Below, in pieces: positions 44,270 through 52,284 of a stretch of 64,000 nucleotides of DNA; position 1 is the first letter of the stretch; each line of letters opens with the position of its first letter. Source of the stretch: JBIYSM02 sp044759095 (GTDB lineage: Bacteria > Bacillota > Bacilli > Brevibacillales > Brevibacillaceae); assembly GCF_044759095.2 (NCBI RefSeq), contig NZ_JBIYSM020000001.1:124001-188000 (forward strand), in the 5' to 3' direction. Below the pieces are notes generated by a model. It had not been told where the DNA came from and made no database searches. It worked only from the letters and a program-made list of their open reading frames with translations. Made by a program: the position numbers and the translations under genes.

Positions 44270-44348
44270 TCACAGGAAAGAGAGGAGGCTGATTATTATA
44301 GAATGAACTGGTGGCTGGGGAAAACCAATGAAATAGATATAAAATAAT

Positions 44349-44643
44349 AAAATGTTATACATTTTGAGACTGTCGAAAAAGGTATTCGTGTCTATTCGGG
44401 ATCGATTCCTCCGCTCCGCTCGGCCCTCCTCCCCGCAGGGATGTGTCACTGTCCGCTCCGCGACGATTCGCGGGGGCAGCGTCAAAGTAGCATCGCTACG
44501 ATATTGTTTCAGAGGTGACGCTGCGGATCCCCGCGCCCACCCCGCTCCGCTAGCGGGTCGTCACAGCTCGCGGGTAGCTGGAGAAATCGGTCCCTCACAC
44601 ATACATACGGGTTTGTCGACAGACTGAAAATGTTATACATTTT
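44349..44643. mobile_element. MITE with IS1182-like ends inside a duplicated palindrome
   Basis: A perfect 17-bp direct repeat, AAAATGTTATACATTTT, lies at 44349-44365 and 44627-44643 and is itself palindromic. The 261-bp insert begins GAGACTGTCGAAAAA and ends in the inverted TTTGTCGACAGACTG (12 of 15 positions match). It has no coding capacity but an internal inverted repeat GCAGCGTC/GACGCTGC. Such ends and palindromic targets are typical of the IS1182 family. Confidence 0.75.
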
Positions 44644-44660
44644 CTGATGAAAACAAAGAA

Positions 44661-44706
44661 AGGCTCTTACATTGTGTTTAGATCACAATATAAGAGCCTA
44701 TTTTTA
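44661..44706 (+). terminator. Intrinsic terminator in front of R copy 5
   Basis: AGGCTCTTA-CATTGTG and CACAATA-TAAGAGCCT pair, followed by ATTTTTA. It may serve moaC, 390 nt upstream, with the MITE inserted between. R copy 5 starts at the next base. Confidence 0.8.
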
Positions 44707-44810
44707 GTGTATAAGAATTTACAAATTTGGAAATCCCATACAGCCACTAGAGAAGTGTTCGGGGCCCCAGCCGACACCAGCGATCGCTTAAGTCGGCTGG
44801 GTTTTCTTAT
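44707..44810 (+). repeat. R element, copy 5 (short form)
   Basis: GTGTATAAGAATTTACAAAT start, CCCATACAGCCACTAG block, GGGGCCCC, hairpin CCCAGCCGAC/GTCGGCTGGG and TTTTCTTAT end. It is nearly identical to R copy 2 but has no N element behind it. Confidence 0.88.
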
Positions 44811-44932
44811 TTACGACGGGGATCGAGAGTTCATTATCGGTTGCTTTGTCAGCCTTTTTGTTTGCTCCACTTAACGGGCAGGAAAGTGTAGTAAGATAGG
44901 TGTAAATTGTTTTTAAGTCAAGGAGAGAGAGA

Positions 44933-45043
44933 ATGTTTGCTGAATGGAAGGCGTGGGACGTGAGAGCCTTCCTTATTTTTTCCAATTATTTCACATCGTG
45001 TTCACGATTTATTTCTTGTCACGAAATATTTAGTGTGCAATAA
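44933..45043 (+). other. Possible leader ORF with embedded attenuator before marR
   Basis: AAGGAGAGAGAGA precedes an ATG that opens a 36-codon frame (MFAEWKAWDVRAFLIF...). Inside it, GGAAGGC and GCCTTCC form a hairpin at 44944-44970 followed by TTATTTTTT, an intrinsic terminator. A translated frame overlapping a terminator upstream of an efflux operon fits an attenuation device, but chance cannot be excluded. Confidence 0.35.
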
Positions 45044-45052
45044 TTTTCGTGA
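45019..45052. promoter_or_regulatory. Inverted repeat upstream of marR, candidate operator
   Basis: TCACGAAA and TTTCGTGA are perfect 8-bp inverted arms separated by 18 bp, 25 bp before the marR start. Position suggests self-binding of the MarR protein. Confidence 0.45.
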
Positions 45053-45077
45053 TGCGAAATGTTTGGGGTGGAAAAAA

Positions 45078-45536
45078 ATGAAGCCATTACAGCGCATGTC
45101 AGCGCAGCTGAACGGAATGAATGAACTGTACATTGCCATTATCACGGAGGAACTGGCGCGCTGCGGTTTCACGATGCCGCAGCTGATTGTTCTGGACAAG
45201 TTGAAAGGCGGGCCGAAGACGATCGGCGAGATCAGTCAACTGGTGGACCTTTCGTACAGCACGGTTTCCGGCATTGTGGACCGCTTGGAACGAAACGGAC
45301 TGGTCATTCGCAACCGGGATGATCAGGATCGGCGGATCGTCAGGGTCAGTCTGGCGGACAGTCTGCAGTCGCTGGAGGAAAAAATCCCCTGCATGAAAGA
45401 AGGATACTTTGAAAACCTGTTCGCGGGGATGACGGAGGAAGAGATGGAGAAATGCAGTGAAATTCTTGCCATGATTACAACGTATCTACAGAAACGGTGG
45501 GATATGCTGCAAAAGGGAGGTAAGTCATCGCCATGA
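45078..45536 (+). CDS. MarR-family regulator of the RND operon
   Basis: This 152-residue winged-helix regulator carries the MarR core MPQLIVLDKLKGGPKTIGEISQLVDLSYSTVSGIVDRLERNGLV and the wing RNRDDQDRRIVRVSL. MarR proteins usually repress efflux genes and release DNA on binding a drug or phenolic. The stop overlaps the start of the RND gene (ATGA), so the three genes form one operon. ATG 45078 follows GGGGTGG. Confidence 0.9.
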   Translation: MKPLQRMSAQLNGMNELYIAIITEELARCGFTMPQLIVLDKLKGGPKTIGEISQLVDLSYSTVSGIVDRLERNGLVIRNRDDQDRRIVRVSLADSLQSLEEKIPCMKEGYFENLFAGMTEEEMEKCSEILAMITTYLQKRWDMLQKGGKSSP

Positions 45537-48500
45537 ATTTGTCCAGATTCTCAATTCAACGCCCCGTGACCATCTTCATGTTGTGCGTCGCCATCCTTAT
45601 ATTCGGATTTGTATCACTGCCGAAGCTGGCGGTCGAATTGTATCCGGAACTGAATCTTCCGGTAGCGGTTGTGGTGACAAGTGTCAACGGGGGCACGCCG
45701 GCAGAGGTGGAGAAGCTGGTTACCAAGCCCATCGAAGAAGCGCTTGGAACGGTGCCCAACGTGAAAACCATTACATCCAACTCGATAGAAGGAGCGTCCC
45801 AGGTCATCCTCCAGTTCAACTGGGGCGTTGACATGGATCAGGCTACGCTTAACATGCGGGACAAAGTGGATCAGGTACGAGGCCGCTTGCCTGATTCGGC
45901 CAATGCGCCGCGCATTCTCAAGCTGGACCCGAACGCTCAGCCGATCATGACGATGTCTTTGACCGGCGACGACGATGTTGTCAAGTTGAAGTCGTTGGCG
46001 GAAAACGTGATTAAATCGCGTCTGGAGCGAATTGACGGCGTTGCCTCCGTCGGCATTTCCGGGGGCAAAGAAAAAATCATTGAAGTGGTGTTGAACCCTG
46101 ATCGCCTGGCGGCGTATGGCATCAGCATCGACCAGGTGCAGCAAGCGCTGATGGCGACCAACGTCTCCGGTTCCTCCGGGGCGGTTCGCCAAGGGGACAC
46201 CAAGCTGAGTATTCGCGTACAGGGTGAATACGCCGCTGTAGCGGACATCGGCGAGACGCCGGTCCGCGTGCAAAACGGCAGCATCCCGCTGAGAGACATC
46301 GCTACAATCGCAGATACCTACGAAGAGGTTACGCAAAAGGCCTACCTGAACGGAAAACCCAGTGTAGGCATCAGCATCACCAAAGCGTCGGGCGGAAACA
46401 CCATCGAAGTGGCCGACGCAGTCAAAAAAGAGCTGAAGTCGCTTGAGGCTGTCCTGCCCAAATCGGTGAAAGTGGACGTGATCAGTGACTCCTCTCAATT
46501 CATCAAGGATTCCATCTACACCGTAGGAGAACACGCGCTGATTGGCGGACTGTTTGCCATTGTCGTGCTGTACCTGTTCCTGAACAGTGCCCGTTCCATG
46601 CTGATCGTATCGATCGTGATACCGATCTCCATCGTGGCAACCTTCTGTCTGATGTATTTTACCGGACAAACCATCAACCTGATCTCGCTTTCCGGTCTGA
46701 CTCTGGGTCTCGGTTCCCTGGTTGACTTTGCGGTCGTGATTCTGGAGAACATCTTTCTCTATCGCCAATCCGGAAAAAGCATGATGGAAGCCGCTCGTCT
46801 CGGTTCCAGGGAAGTGGGAACGGCGGTTATGGCGTCTGCTCTGGCGCAAATTGCGGTGTTCCTGCCGATCGTTTTCGTAGAGGGTCTGGCTTCCGAATTG
46901 TTTGGACCGCTCGCGCTTACGGTCGTGTATTCCCACATCGCAGCCTTGCTGGCGTCTTTGATGCTTGTGCCGATGCTCAGTTCGCGCTGGCTGAAAGAAG
47001 TGCCAAAGACGGAAGAAGAAGAGCTGGCCGGCTACAAAGGCTACAACCCGGTCGTGTGGTTTAACGTCGGTTTTAACAAGTTGGCAAAAGGCTACGGCAG
47101 ACTGCTCGGATGGGCAATCAAGCACCGCAAAACCGTCTTTGCTGCAACCATTGCCCTGTTTGTCGGGGCCGTTGCCCTTACCCCGATGATCGGCGCGGAG
47201 TTTATTCCCAAGCTGGATCAAGGGAAAATTACCGTCTCGATCAGCATGCCAAACGGCACTGTTTTGAAAGAGACTGAAAAAGTAGTGGCACAGGTAGAAG
47301 ATCGGGTCAAGGATCTGCCCGAATTGAAACAGTTGTATACCTCCATCGGATCCAGCGGCGGACCAGCCCTCATTGCCACAAGTACGTCAAACAAGGCCCA
47401 GCTGAATCTGACGCTGGTACCAAAGGAAAAACGCAGCGTTTCAACCGAACAGGTAACGGAGCAATTGCGCAAAGAATTGAGCAGCATTTCCGGTGCGGAA
47501 ATCGAAGTGAAAGAGACGGATGAATCAGGAGGTCCGGCAGGTGCTGCACTTCAGGTCAGCCTTCGCGGGGATGATCTGGCCGTATTGGAAGATATCAGCT
47601 CGATTATCGAAGGCGAGATAAAACAGGTGCCGGGTACCCGCAATATTACGACCTCCCTGGAAGAGACTCGACAGGAGATTCAAGTCGTAGTCGATCCGCA
47701 AAAAGCAAGTCTGTACGGATTGACGACCAGCCAGATTTTGTCCAACGTCCGTACGGCATTTGATGGACAGACGGTAACCACCTTCCAGACCGGGGACGAC
47801 CAGATTGATGTGAGAGTGATGCTGCCAAAAGCGTACCAGGATGATATTACCTATCTGCAGCAGCTGCGAATCCCGACGGCAAGCGGAGCGCAAATTGCGC
47901 TTTCTTCCGTAGCGGATATCGTGTACAAGGACGTGCCGCAATTGATCAAGCGGGCGAACCAGACGCGCGAGGTAACCATTTCCGGGGATATCGCCGGGCG
48001 AGACCTGCAATCCATCTCGCGAGACATTGAGGCGAAGCTCAGCGCATTGAAGCTGCCGGATGGTTACACCGTCGAGGTCGGCGGGCAGAGCAAGGACATG
48101 GCGGAGTCGTTTGGAAGTCTCGGCTTGGCGATCATCCTCTCGATTGTGCTGGTCTACATGGTCATGGCCAGCCAGTTTGAATCGCTGTTTACCCCGTTCA
48201 TTATCATGTTCTCCATCCCGCCGACGTTTATCGGCGTCGTGGTCGGACTGTTTGTAACCGGAAAACCGCTTAGCGTTCCAGCTTTGATCGGTTACATTTT
48301 GCTGATCGGGATCGTCGTAAACAACGCGATTGTGTTGATCGACTATGTCAATCAGCTGCGGAAGCGCGGAGTGGATCGCGACGAAGCCATTCTTCAAGCA
48401 GGTCCGCGGCGTCTGCGTCCGATCTTGATGACCAGTTTGACGACGATTCTGGCCATACTGCCGCTTGCCTTTGGCGGCGGGGCAGGAAACGAGTCGCAGG

Positions 48501-48673
48501 CCCCGATGGCGATTGTCGTGGCCTTTGGTCTCAGCTTCTCTACGCTGATTACCTTGGTTTTGATTCCGGTCGTCTACACCTGGTTTGATGATTTGGGACG
48601 CAAGTTCAGGAATCGCAGACAAAAATGGAACCCAAAAACCTCTTCGGACGAAGAGATCGTAACGGTCGGATAG
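45533..48673 (+). CDS. RND-family efflux pump (AcrB/SwrC-like)
   Basis: This 1046-residue inner membrane pump has the RND plan: helix 1 (RPVTIFMLCVAILIFGFVSLPKL), a large external loop, helices 2-6, a second external loop and helices 7-12. The proton-relay segment is GLTLGLGSLVDFAVVILENIF, which keeps one Asp. Bacillus SwrC (YerP) is the nearest named relative and exports surfactin-like lipopeptides; the substrate here is unknown. It is encoded between marR and a lipoprotein adaptor, a Gram-positive arrangement without an outer membrane channel. Confidence 0.92.
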   Translation: MNLSRFSIQRPVTIFMLCVAILIFGFVSLPKLAVELYPELNLPVAVVVTSVNGGTPAEVEKLVTKPIEEALGTVPNVKTITSNSIEGASQVILQFNWGVDMDQATLNMRDKVDQVRGRLPDSANAPRILKLDPNAQPIMTMSLTGDDDVVKLKSLAENVIKSRLERIDGVASVGISGGKEKIIEVVLNPDRLAAYGISIDQVQQALMATNVSGSSGAVRQGDTKLSIRVQGEYAAVADIGETPVRVQNGSIPLRDIATIADTYEEVTQKAYLNGKPSVGISITKASGGNTIEVADAVKKELKSLEAVLPKSVKVDVISDSSQFIKDSIYTVGEHALIGGLFAIVVLYLFLNSARSMLIVSIVIPISIVATFCLMYFTGQTINLISLSGLTLGLGSLVDFAVVILENIFLYRQSGKSMMEAARLGSREVGTAVMASALAQIAVFLPIVFVEGLASELFGPLALTVVYSHIAALLASLMLVPMLSSRWLKEVPKTEEEELAGYKGYNPVVWFNVGFNKLAKGYGRLLGWAIKHRKTVFAATIALFVGAVALTPMIGAEFIPKLDQGKITVSISMPNGTVLKETEKVVAQVEDRVKDLPELKQLYTSIGSSGGPALIATSTSNKAQLNLTLVPKEKRSVSTEQVTEQLRKELSSISGAEIEVKETDESGGPAGAALQVSLRGDDLAVLEDISSIIEGEIKQVPGTRNITTSLEETRQEIQVVVDPQKASLYGLTTSQILSNVRTAFDGQTVTTFQTGDDQIDVRVMLPKAYQDDITYLQQLRIPTASGAQIALSSVADIVYKDVPQLIKRANQTREVTISGDIAGRDLQSISRDIEAKLSALKLPDGYTVEVGGQSKDMAESFGSLGLAIILSIVLVYMVMASQFESLFTPFIIMFSIPPTFIGVVVGLFVTGKPLSVPALIGYILLIGIVVNNAIVLIDYVNQLRKRGVDRDEAILQAGPRRLRPILMTSLTTILAILPLAFGGGAGNESQAPMAIVVAFGLSFSTLITLVLIPVVYTWFDDLGRKFRNRRQKWNPKTSSDEEIVTVG

Positions 48674-48685
48674 GAGGCGGAAGTG

Positions 48686-49918
48686 ATGATGAAACTGAAC
48701 AAAAGCAGTCTGGGGCTTTTGCTCTCCGTTGTGATTGTGCTTGCCGGCTGCACGGGGCAGCAGGCACCGGTTGAAACGGCAGAGCAAAACAAACCGGTAC
48801 CCGTGCAAGTGGATACGGTGAAAAAAGGCAGTGTCGCCACACGGTCAGGTGTGACCGGCAAATTGGCTCCCAATCAGGAGGTGGCATTGACGCCAAAAGT
48901 GAGCGGGAAAATCGTACAGTTGAACGTCGCGTTGGGGCAGCAGGTTCAAAAAGGCCAGGTCCTGTTTTCACTGGACAAGAACGACCTGATGAACAGCGTA
49001 CGTCAGGCGGAGGCGCAGTACCAGGTTGCGCTGGCCAACCTGAAACAAAGCGATGCCAATGCCGCCCAAAGCCTCCAGCAAGCGAAAAACGGATTAACCC
49101 AGGCCGAGCAGGGACTGAAGGACGCGCAGCGAAACGAGCAGCGCATGGCAGAGTTGTTCAACCAGGGAGCGATTTCCGCCCAACAGTATGAGCAGGCAAA
49201 GACGGCTCTCACCAACGCCCAGACTGCTTATGAGAACGCCAAACAGGCATTGGCAACGGCTCAGCAGCGCACGGGTGTGGCCGTGATGGAAGCGTCCGTG
49301 GAGCAGGCGCGGGTTGCCTTGCAAAACGCGCGGGAACAGTTGGCCAACACCACTGTGACCTCACCGATCTCAGGTTATGTGGCCGCTGTAAACGGGACGG
49401 TGGGAGAAATGGCTTCTCCGCAGCAACCGGTCGTGATCGTGGTCAATACCAATCCGTTGATCGTCAAGGCAAACCTCTCCGAAGCAGAGATTTCGTCTGT
49501 GAAACCAGGATCAAAAGTAACCGTGTCGCTGCCCGCCTTGAACAAGGACCTGGTAGGGACAGTGAAAGCAGTCAGCCCGGTCATGGATCCGACACTCCGC
49601 GCCTATCCGGTGGAGATCTCCCTTTCCAACCCGGACAATCAACTGAAAGCAGACATGGTTGTCAATGTGAAGTTTGGTCAGGAACAGACCAGCAGCGCCC
49701 TGATTGTTCCCCGCAAAGCGGTCTTCGACGAAAACGGCAAGCGCTTCGTGTATAGACTGGAAGGAACCATTGCCAAAAAGGTGGAAGTGACGACAGGGGA
49801 AGAATCCAGCGATCTGATCGAAGTGAAAACCGGGCTGGCCGTTGGCGACAAGATCGTTGTGAAAGGTCAAACCTTGCTGACGGACGGTACGACCGTTGAA
49901 ATACAAGAGGGGGATTGA
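48686..49918 (+). CDS. RND periplasmic-adaptor-type lipoprotein
   Basis: This 410-residue adaptor has a lipoprotein signal ending in VLAGC. A lipoyl/barrel-sandwich half-motif (GKIVQLNVALGQQVQKGQVLFSLD) comes next, then a long alpha-helical hairpin rich in Ala, Gln and Glu (about residues 105-220). The second lipoyl half (TVTSPISGYVAAVNGTVGEMA) and beta-barrel domains follow. In a Gram-positive cell it would sit on the outer face of the membrane beside the pump. ATG 48686 is 8 nt after AGGAGG; neighbouring GTG and ATG codons are possible. Confidence 0.9.
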   Translation: MMKLNKSSLGLLLSVVIVLAGCTGQQAPVETAEQNKPVPVQVDTVKKGSVATRSGVTGKLAPNQEVALTPKVSGKIVQLNVALGQQVQKGQVLFSLDKNDLMNSVRQAEAQYQVALANLKQSDANAAQSLQQAKNGLTQAEQGLKDAQRNEQRMAELFNQGAISAQQYEQAKTALTNAQTAYENAKQALATAQQRTGVAVMEASVEQARVALQNAREQLANTTVTSPISGYVAAVNGTVGEMASPQQPVVIVVNTNPLIVKANLSEAEISSVKPGSKVTVSLPALNKDLVGTVKAVSPVMDPTLRAYPVEISLSNPDNQLKADMVVNVKFGQEQTSSALIVPRKAVFDENGKRFVYRLEGTIAKKVEVTTGEESSDLIEVKTGLAVGDKIVVKGQTLLTDGTTVEIQEGD

Positions 49919-49979
49919 CACGGCGTACACAACTCGCTAGTATGAAAATGGTTGCCACAACTAAAAAAAGAGTATTGAA

Positions 49980-50142
49980 CTTATCCAGAGAGGTGGAGGG
50001 ACTGGCCCGATGAAGCCCGGCAGCGGATCTGCAATGGTATGCGAATGCAGATGCTGTGCCAATTCCAGCAGGAGCATTCCTGACAGATAAGGCCGTGAGA
50101 AACAACTCAACCCCTTTTTCTGTAAGGAAAAAGGGGTTTTTA
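49980..50142 (+). ncRNA. SAM-I (S-box) riboswitch with terminator
   Basis: The aptamer core is clear: CTTATCCAGAGAGGTGGAGG, then GACTGGCCCGATGAAGCCCG GCAGC, and the closing GATAAG of P1 at 50086-50091. An intrinsic terminator AACCCCTTTTTC/GAAAAAGGGGTT with TTTT follows at 50107-50142. Binding of SAM should favour termination, so the aminotransferase downstream is expressed when SAM is low. Confidence 0.93.
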
Positions 50143-50167
50143 ATCGTTACGAAAGGACAGAAGAATC

Positions 50168-51343
50168 ATGCGCATTCAGCCCGCATCCATGGTCGACAGA
50201 CTTCCGACACAGTTTTTTGCCACGCTGGTGGCCAAGGTAAACAAAGCGATTGCAGCCGGACACGACATCATCAACCTGGGCCAGGGAAACCCCGACCTCC
50301 CGACTCCGGCCCATATTGTCGAGGAGCTGCAGCAGCATGCAGCCTATCCGATTCATCATAAATACCCTCCGTTTACCGGACGGAAGGAATTGAAAGAGGC
50401 CATCGCCTATTGGTACAAGCAGGAATTTGACGTCGACCTGGATCCCGAAGAAGAAGTGGCGATCCTGTTCGGGAGCAAGACCGGACTGGTCGAGATCTGC
50501 CAGGTTCTGCTAAACCCGGGGGACGTCGCGCTGGTGCCTGATCCAGGCTATCCGGATTACTGGTCTGGTGTGGCCGTTGCTGACGGCCGCATGGTGATGA
50601 TGCCGCTGCGGGAGGAAAACGCCTTTTTGCCGAATTACGGCGAACTGGCACAGGAAGACCTCGACAAGGCCAAGCTGATGTTTCTGAACTATCCCAACAA
50701 TCCCACAGCGGTCAATGCGCCGTTCGAATTTTATGAAGAAACCATCCGTTTTGCCCGCAAGCATGAAATTGTCGTCTGCCACGATTTTGCCTACGGGGCG
50801 ATCAGCTACGACGGGAAAAAGCCGGTCAGCTTCATGCAGGTACCGGGGGCAAAAGAGGTGGGCGTAGAGTTTTATACCCTCTCCAAAACCTACAACATGG
50901 CCGGCTGGCGTGTTGGAGCGATGGTAGGGAACCGGGAACTGGTGCGGCTGATTAATCTGATTCAGGACCACTACTTCGTCAGTCTGTTCGGCGCCGTGCA
51001 GATGGCTGCCGTCCGCGCACTGACTGACTCGCAGCAGTGCGTGCGCGATCTGGTGGCTGTCTACGAAAGCAGACGCAATGCCCTGTTCTCCAATCTGCAG
51101 CGCATCGGTTGGGAGGCGAAACCCTCGCAAGGCTCCTTTTTCGCCTGGCTGCCCGTCCCCAAAGGCTTCACGTCCGTCAGCTTTTCCGATCTGCTGCTGG
51201 AACAGGCCCATGTAGTCGTGGCCCCCGGTGTCGGCTTTGGACCGACCGGAGAAGGCTACGTCCGTGTTGCGCTATTGTCCACGGAACAGCGTCTGGCGGA
51301 AGCGGCGGAGAGGATTGAGAGATTGGGGATTTTTGTGAAATAA
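50168..51343 (+). CDS. mtnE: PLP aminotransferase, MtnE-like (methionine salvage)
   Basis: This 391-residue fold-type I aminotransferase has GQGNPDLPTP at the N-terminus, the FLNYPNNPTA motif and the PLP lysine in FYTLSKTYNMAGWRVG. Control by an S-box riboswitch and likeness to Bacillus MtnE point to transamination of 4-methylthio-2-oxobutyrate to methionine. LL-diaminopimelate and other aminotransferases share the fold, so the name rests partly on the riboswitch. GAAAGGACAG precedes the ATG. Confidence 0.8.
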   Translation: MRIQPASMVDRLPTQFFATLVAKVNKAIAAGHDIINLGQGNPDLPTPAHIVEELQQHAAYPIHHKYPPFTGRKELKEAIAYWYKQEFDVDLDPEEEVAILFGSKTGLVEICQVLLNPGDVALVPDPGYPDYWSGVAVADGRMVMMPLREENAFLPNYGELAQEDLDKAKLMFLNYPNNPTAVNAPFEFYEETIRFARKHEIVVCHDFAYGAISYDGKKPVSFMQVPGAKEVGVEFYTLSKTYNMAGWRVGAMVGNRELVRLINLIQDHYFVSLFGAVQMAAVRALTDSQQCVRDLVAVYESRRNALFSNLQRIGWEAKPSQGSFFAWLPVPKGFTSVSFSDLLLEQAHVVVAPGVGFGPTGEGYVRVALLSTEQRLAEAAERIERLGIFVK

Positions 51344-51360
51344 AAGGGAGAGACCGTCAC

Positions 51361-51474
51361 GTGATGTAAAATGGACATCCCATACAGCCGCTAGAAAAGT
51401 GTTCGGGGCCCCGCCCGGCGCAGAAAGGGAACCCACTCGGCGAAGCGTTAGCTAACGCCGGGTGGTTTTTTTTT
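51361..51474 (+). repeat. R element, copy 6 (long form, shortened)
   Basis: GTAAAATGGACATCCCATAC start, GCCGCTAGAAAAGTG, GGGGCCCCGCCCGGCG and a hairpin ACCACTCGG-type arm pairing with CGCCGGGTGG, then nine T. Compared with copy 4, the stretch from one GATAGCTAA-like unit to the next is deleted, leaving a single hairpin. Confidence 0.8.
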
Positions 51475-51538
51475 GGGCCTGTCTGCAATTCAAATTTTTG
51501 CCCATAGGCGCATATTATAATAAAAATCATTCTCACCG

Positions 51539-51567
51539 TTGACAGATAATGATTTTCATTATACGAT
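51539..51567 (+). promoter_or_regulatory. Promoter with overlapping Fur box
   Basis: TTGACA (51539-51544) and TACGAT (51562-51567) are 17 bp apart. The spacer is GATAATGATTTTCATTA, and with the next T it matches the 19-bp Fur consensus GATAATGATAATCATTATC at nearly all positions. Further half-like sites (ATCATTCTCA before, TAATGATAATTAGTCTCA after) flank it. Iron-dependent repression is expected. Confidence 0.85.
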
Positions 51568-51626
51568 AAATTCGGTAATGATAATTAGTCTCACCGGATT
51601 AGCTTTTACTCGGCAGGAGGGTACAT

Positions 51627-52097
51627 ATGCGCTATCAGATCAACGGTTACACGGACATGTACACGGTACTGGCAAACGAACGCAAGATTGGCGGCGCCAT
51701 TGAAGCGGGAATGATCCGGCTGCGTTCCGGTGAAGAATTTGCCAATGTCGTTCTGACCCGTCTGGAGTTATCCGGCTCTCAGTTCTGCTCGATCGGTTTT
51801 GTCACCGCAGAGGGGAAACGGCTGATTGTTCACGTCAACGACGTAAGCATGATCTCTGACGCAAACCATGTCAACGTATGCGAACTGAAAAACGAACTGA
51901 TGCGCGAGGAAAAAACTGCTGAACGTCTAAAGCGCCTGAAGCGCCTCTGTGAGCTGAACGAAGGCTGTGTAACCCTGCCGTTCCGTGAAGAAGCGCTCCT
52001 CTTGGTCGAAGATATCGGCTTTGAGACGGCTCGCCAGCACGTCGACCTCTCCTTTTTGCCGCAGGTGGAAAAAGCCCGCGTGTTCCGGATCGCATAA
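51627..52097 (+). CDS. Unknown protein under Fur-type control, 156 aa
   Basis: I do not recognise this protein. The N-terminal half looks beta-rich (SGSQFCSIGFVTAEGKRLIVHVNDVSMI), then a charged helix (ELMREEKTAERLKRLKRLCELNEG) and a C-terminal alpha/beta part. There is no signal peptide. Its promoter carries a Fur box, so it should be made in iron shortage. GGAGGG precedes the ATG. It is a single-gene unit ended by a terminator. Confidence 0.75.
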   Translation: MRYQINGYTDMYTVLANERKIGGAIEAGMIRLRSGEEFANVVLTRLELSGSQFCSIGFVTAEGKRLIVHVNDVSMISDANHVNVCELKNELMREEKTAERLKRLKRLCELNEGCVTLPFREEALLLVEDIGFETARQHVDLSFLPQVEKARVFRIA

Positions 52098-52120
52098 AGC
52101 CATGGAACAGACAACGATAC

Positions 52121-52156
52121 AGGGAAGCCCTCACCGGGTTTCCCTTTCTGTTTTCG
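52121..52156 (+). terminator. Terminator of the Fur-box gene
   Basis: AGGGAAGCCC-TCACC-GGGTTTCCCT is followed by TTCTGTTTT. Confidence 0.8.
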
Positions 52157-52284
52157 TTTGATTTGATGAAGGTTTCCATCGGCATAGAAAAAAACTATTG
52201 TCCCTATAGCTAGGTTAGATTGGACTTATTGATGTCGCAGTGATACAACATGTATAAGTTCTATCTAAAGGGAGAGCGGGAGAT

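Noticed and set aside
44647..44874. Plus-strand frame through R copy 5 encoding a VFGAPADTSD-type peptide, similar to one at R copy 7
   Set aside because: The shared peptide only reflects the shared repeat sequence; the frame crosses a terminator hairpin and has no ribosome site.
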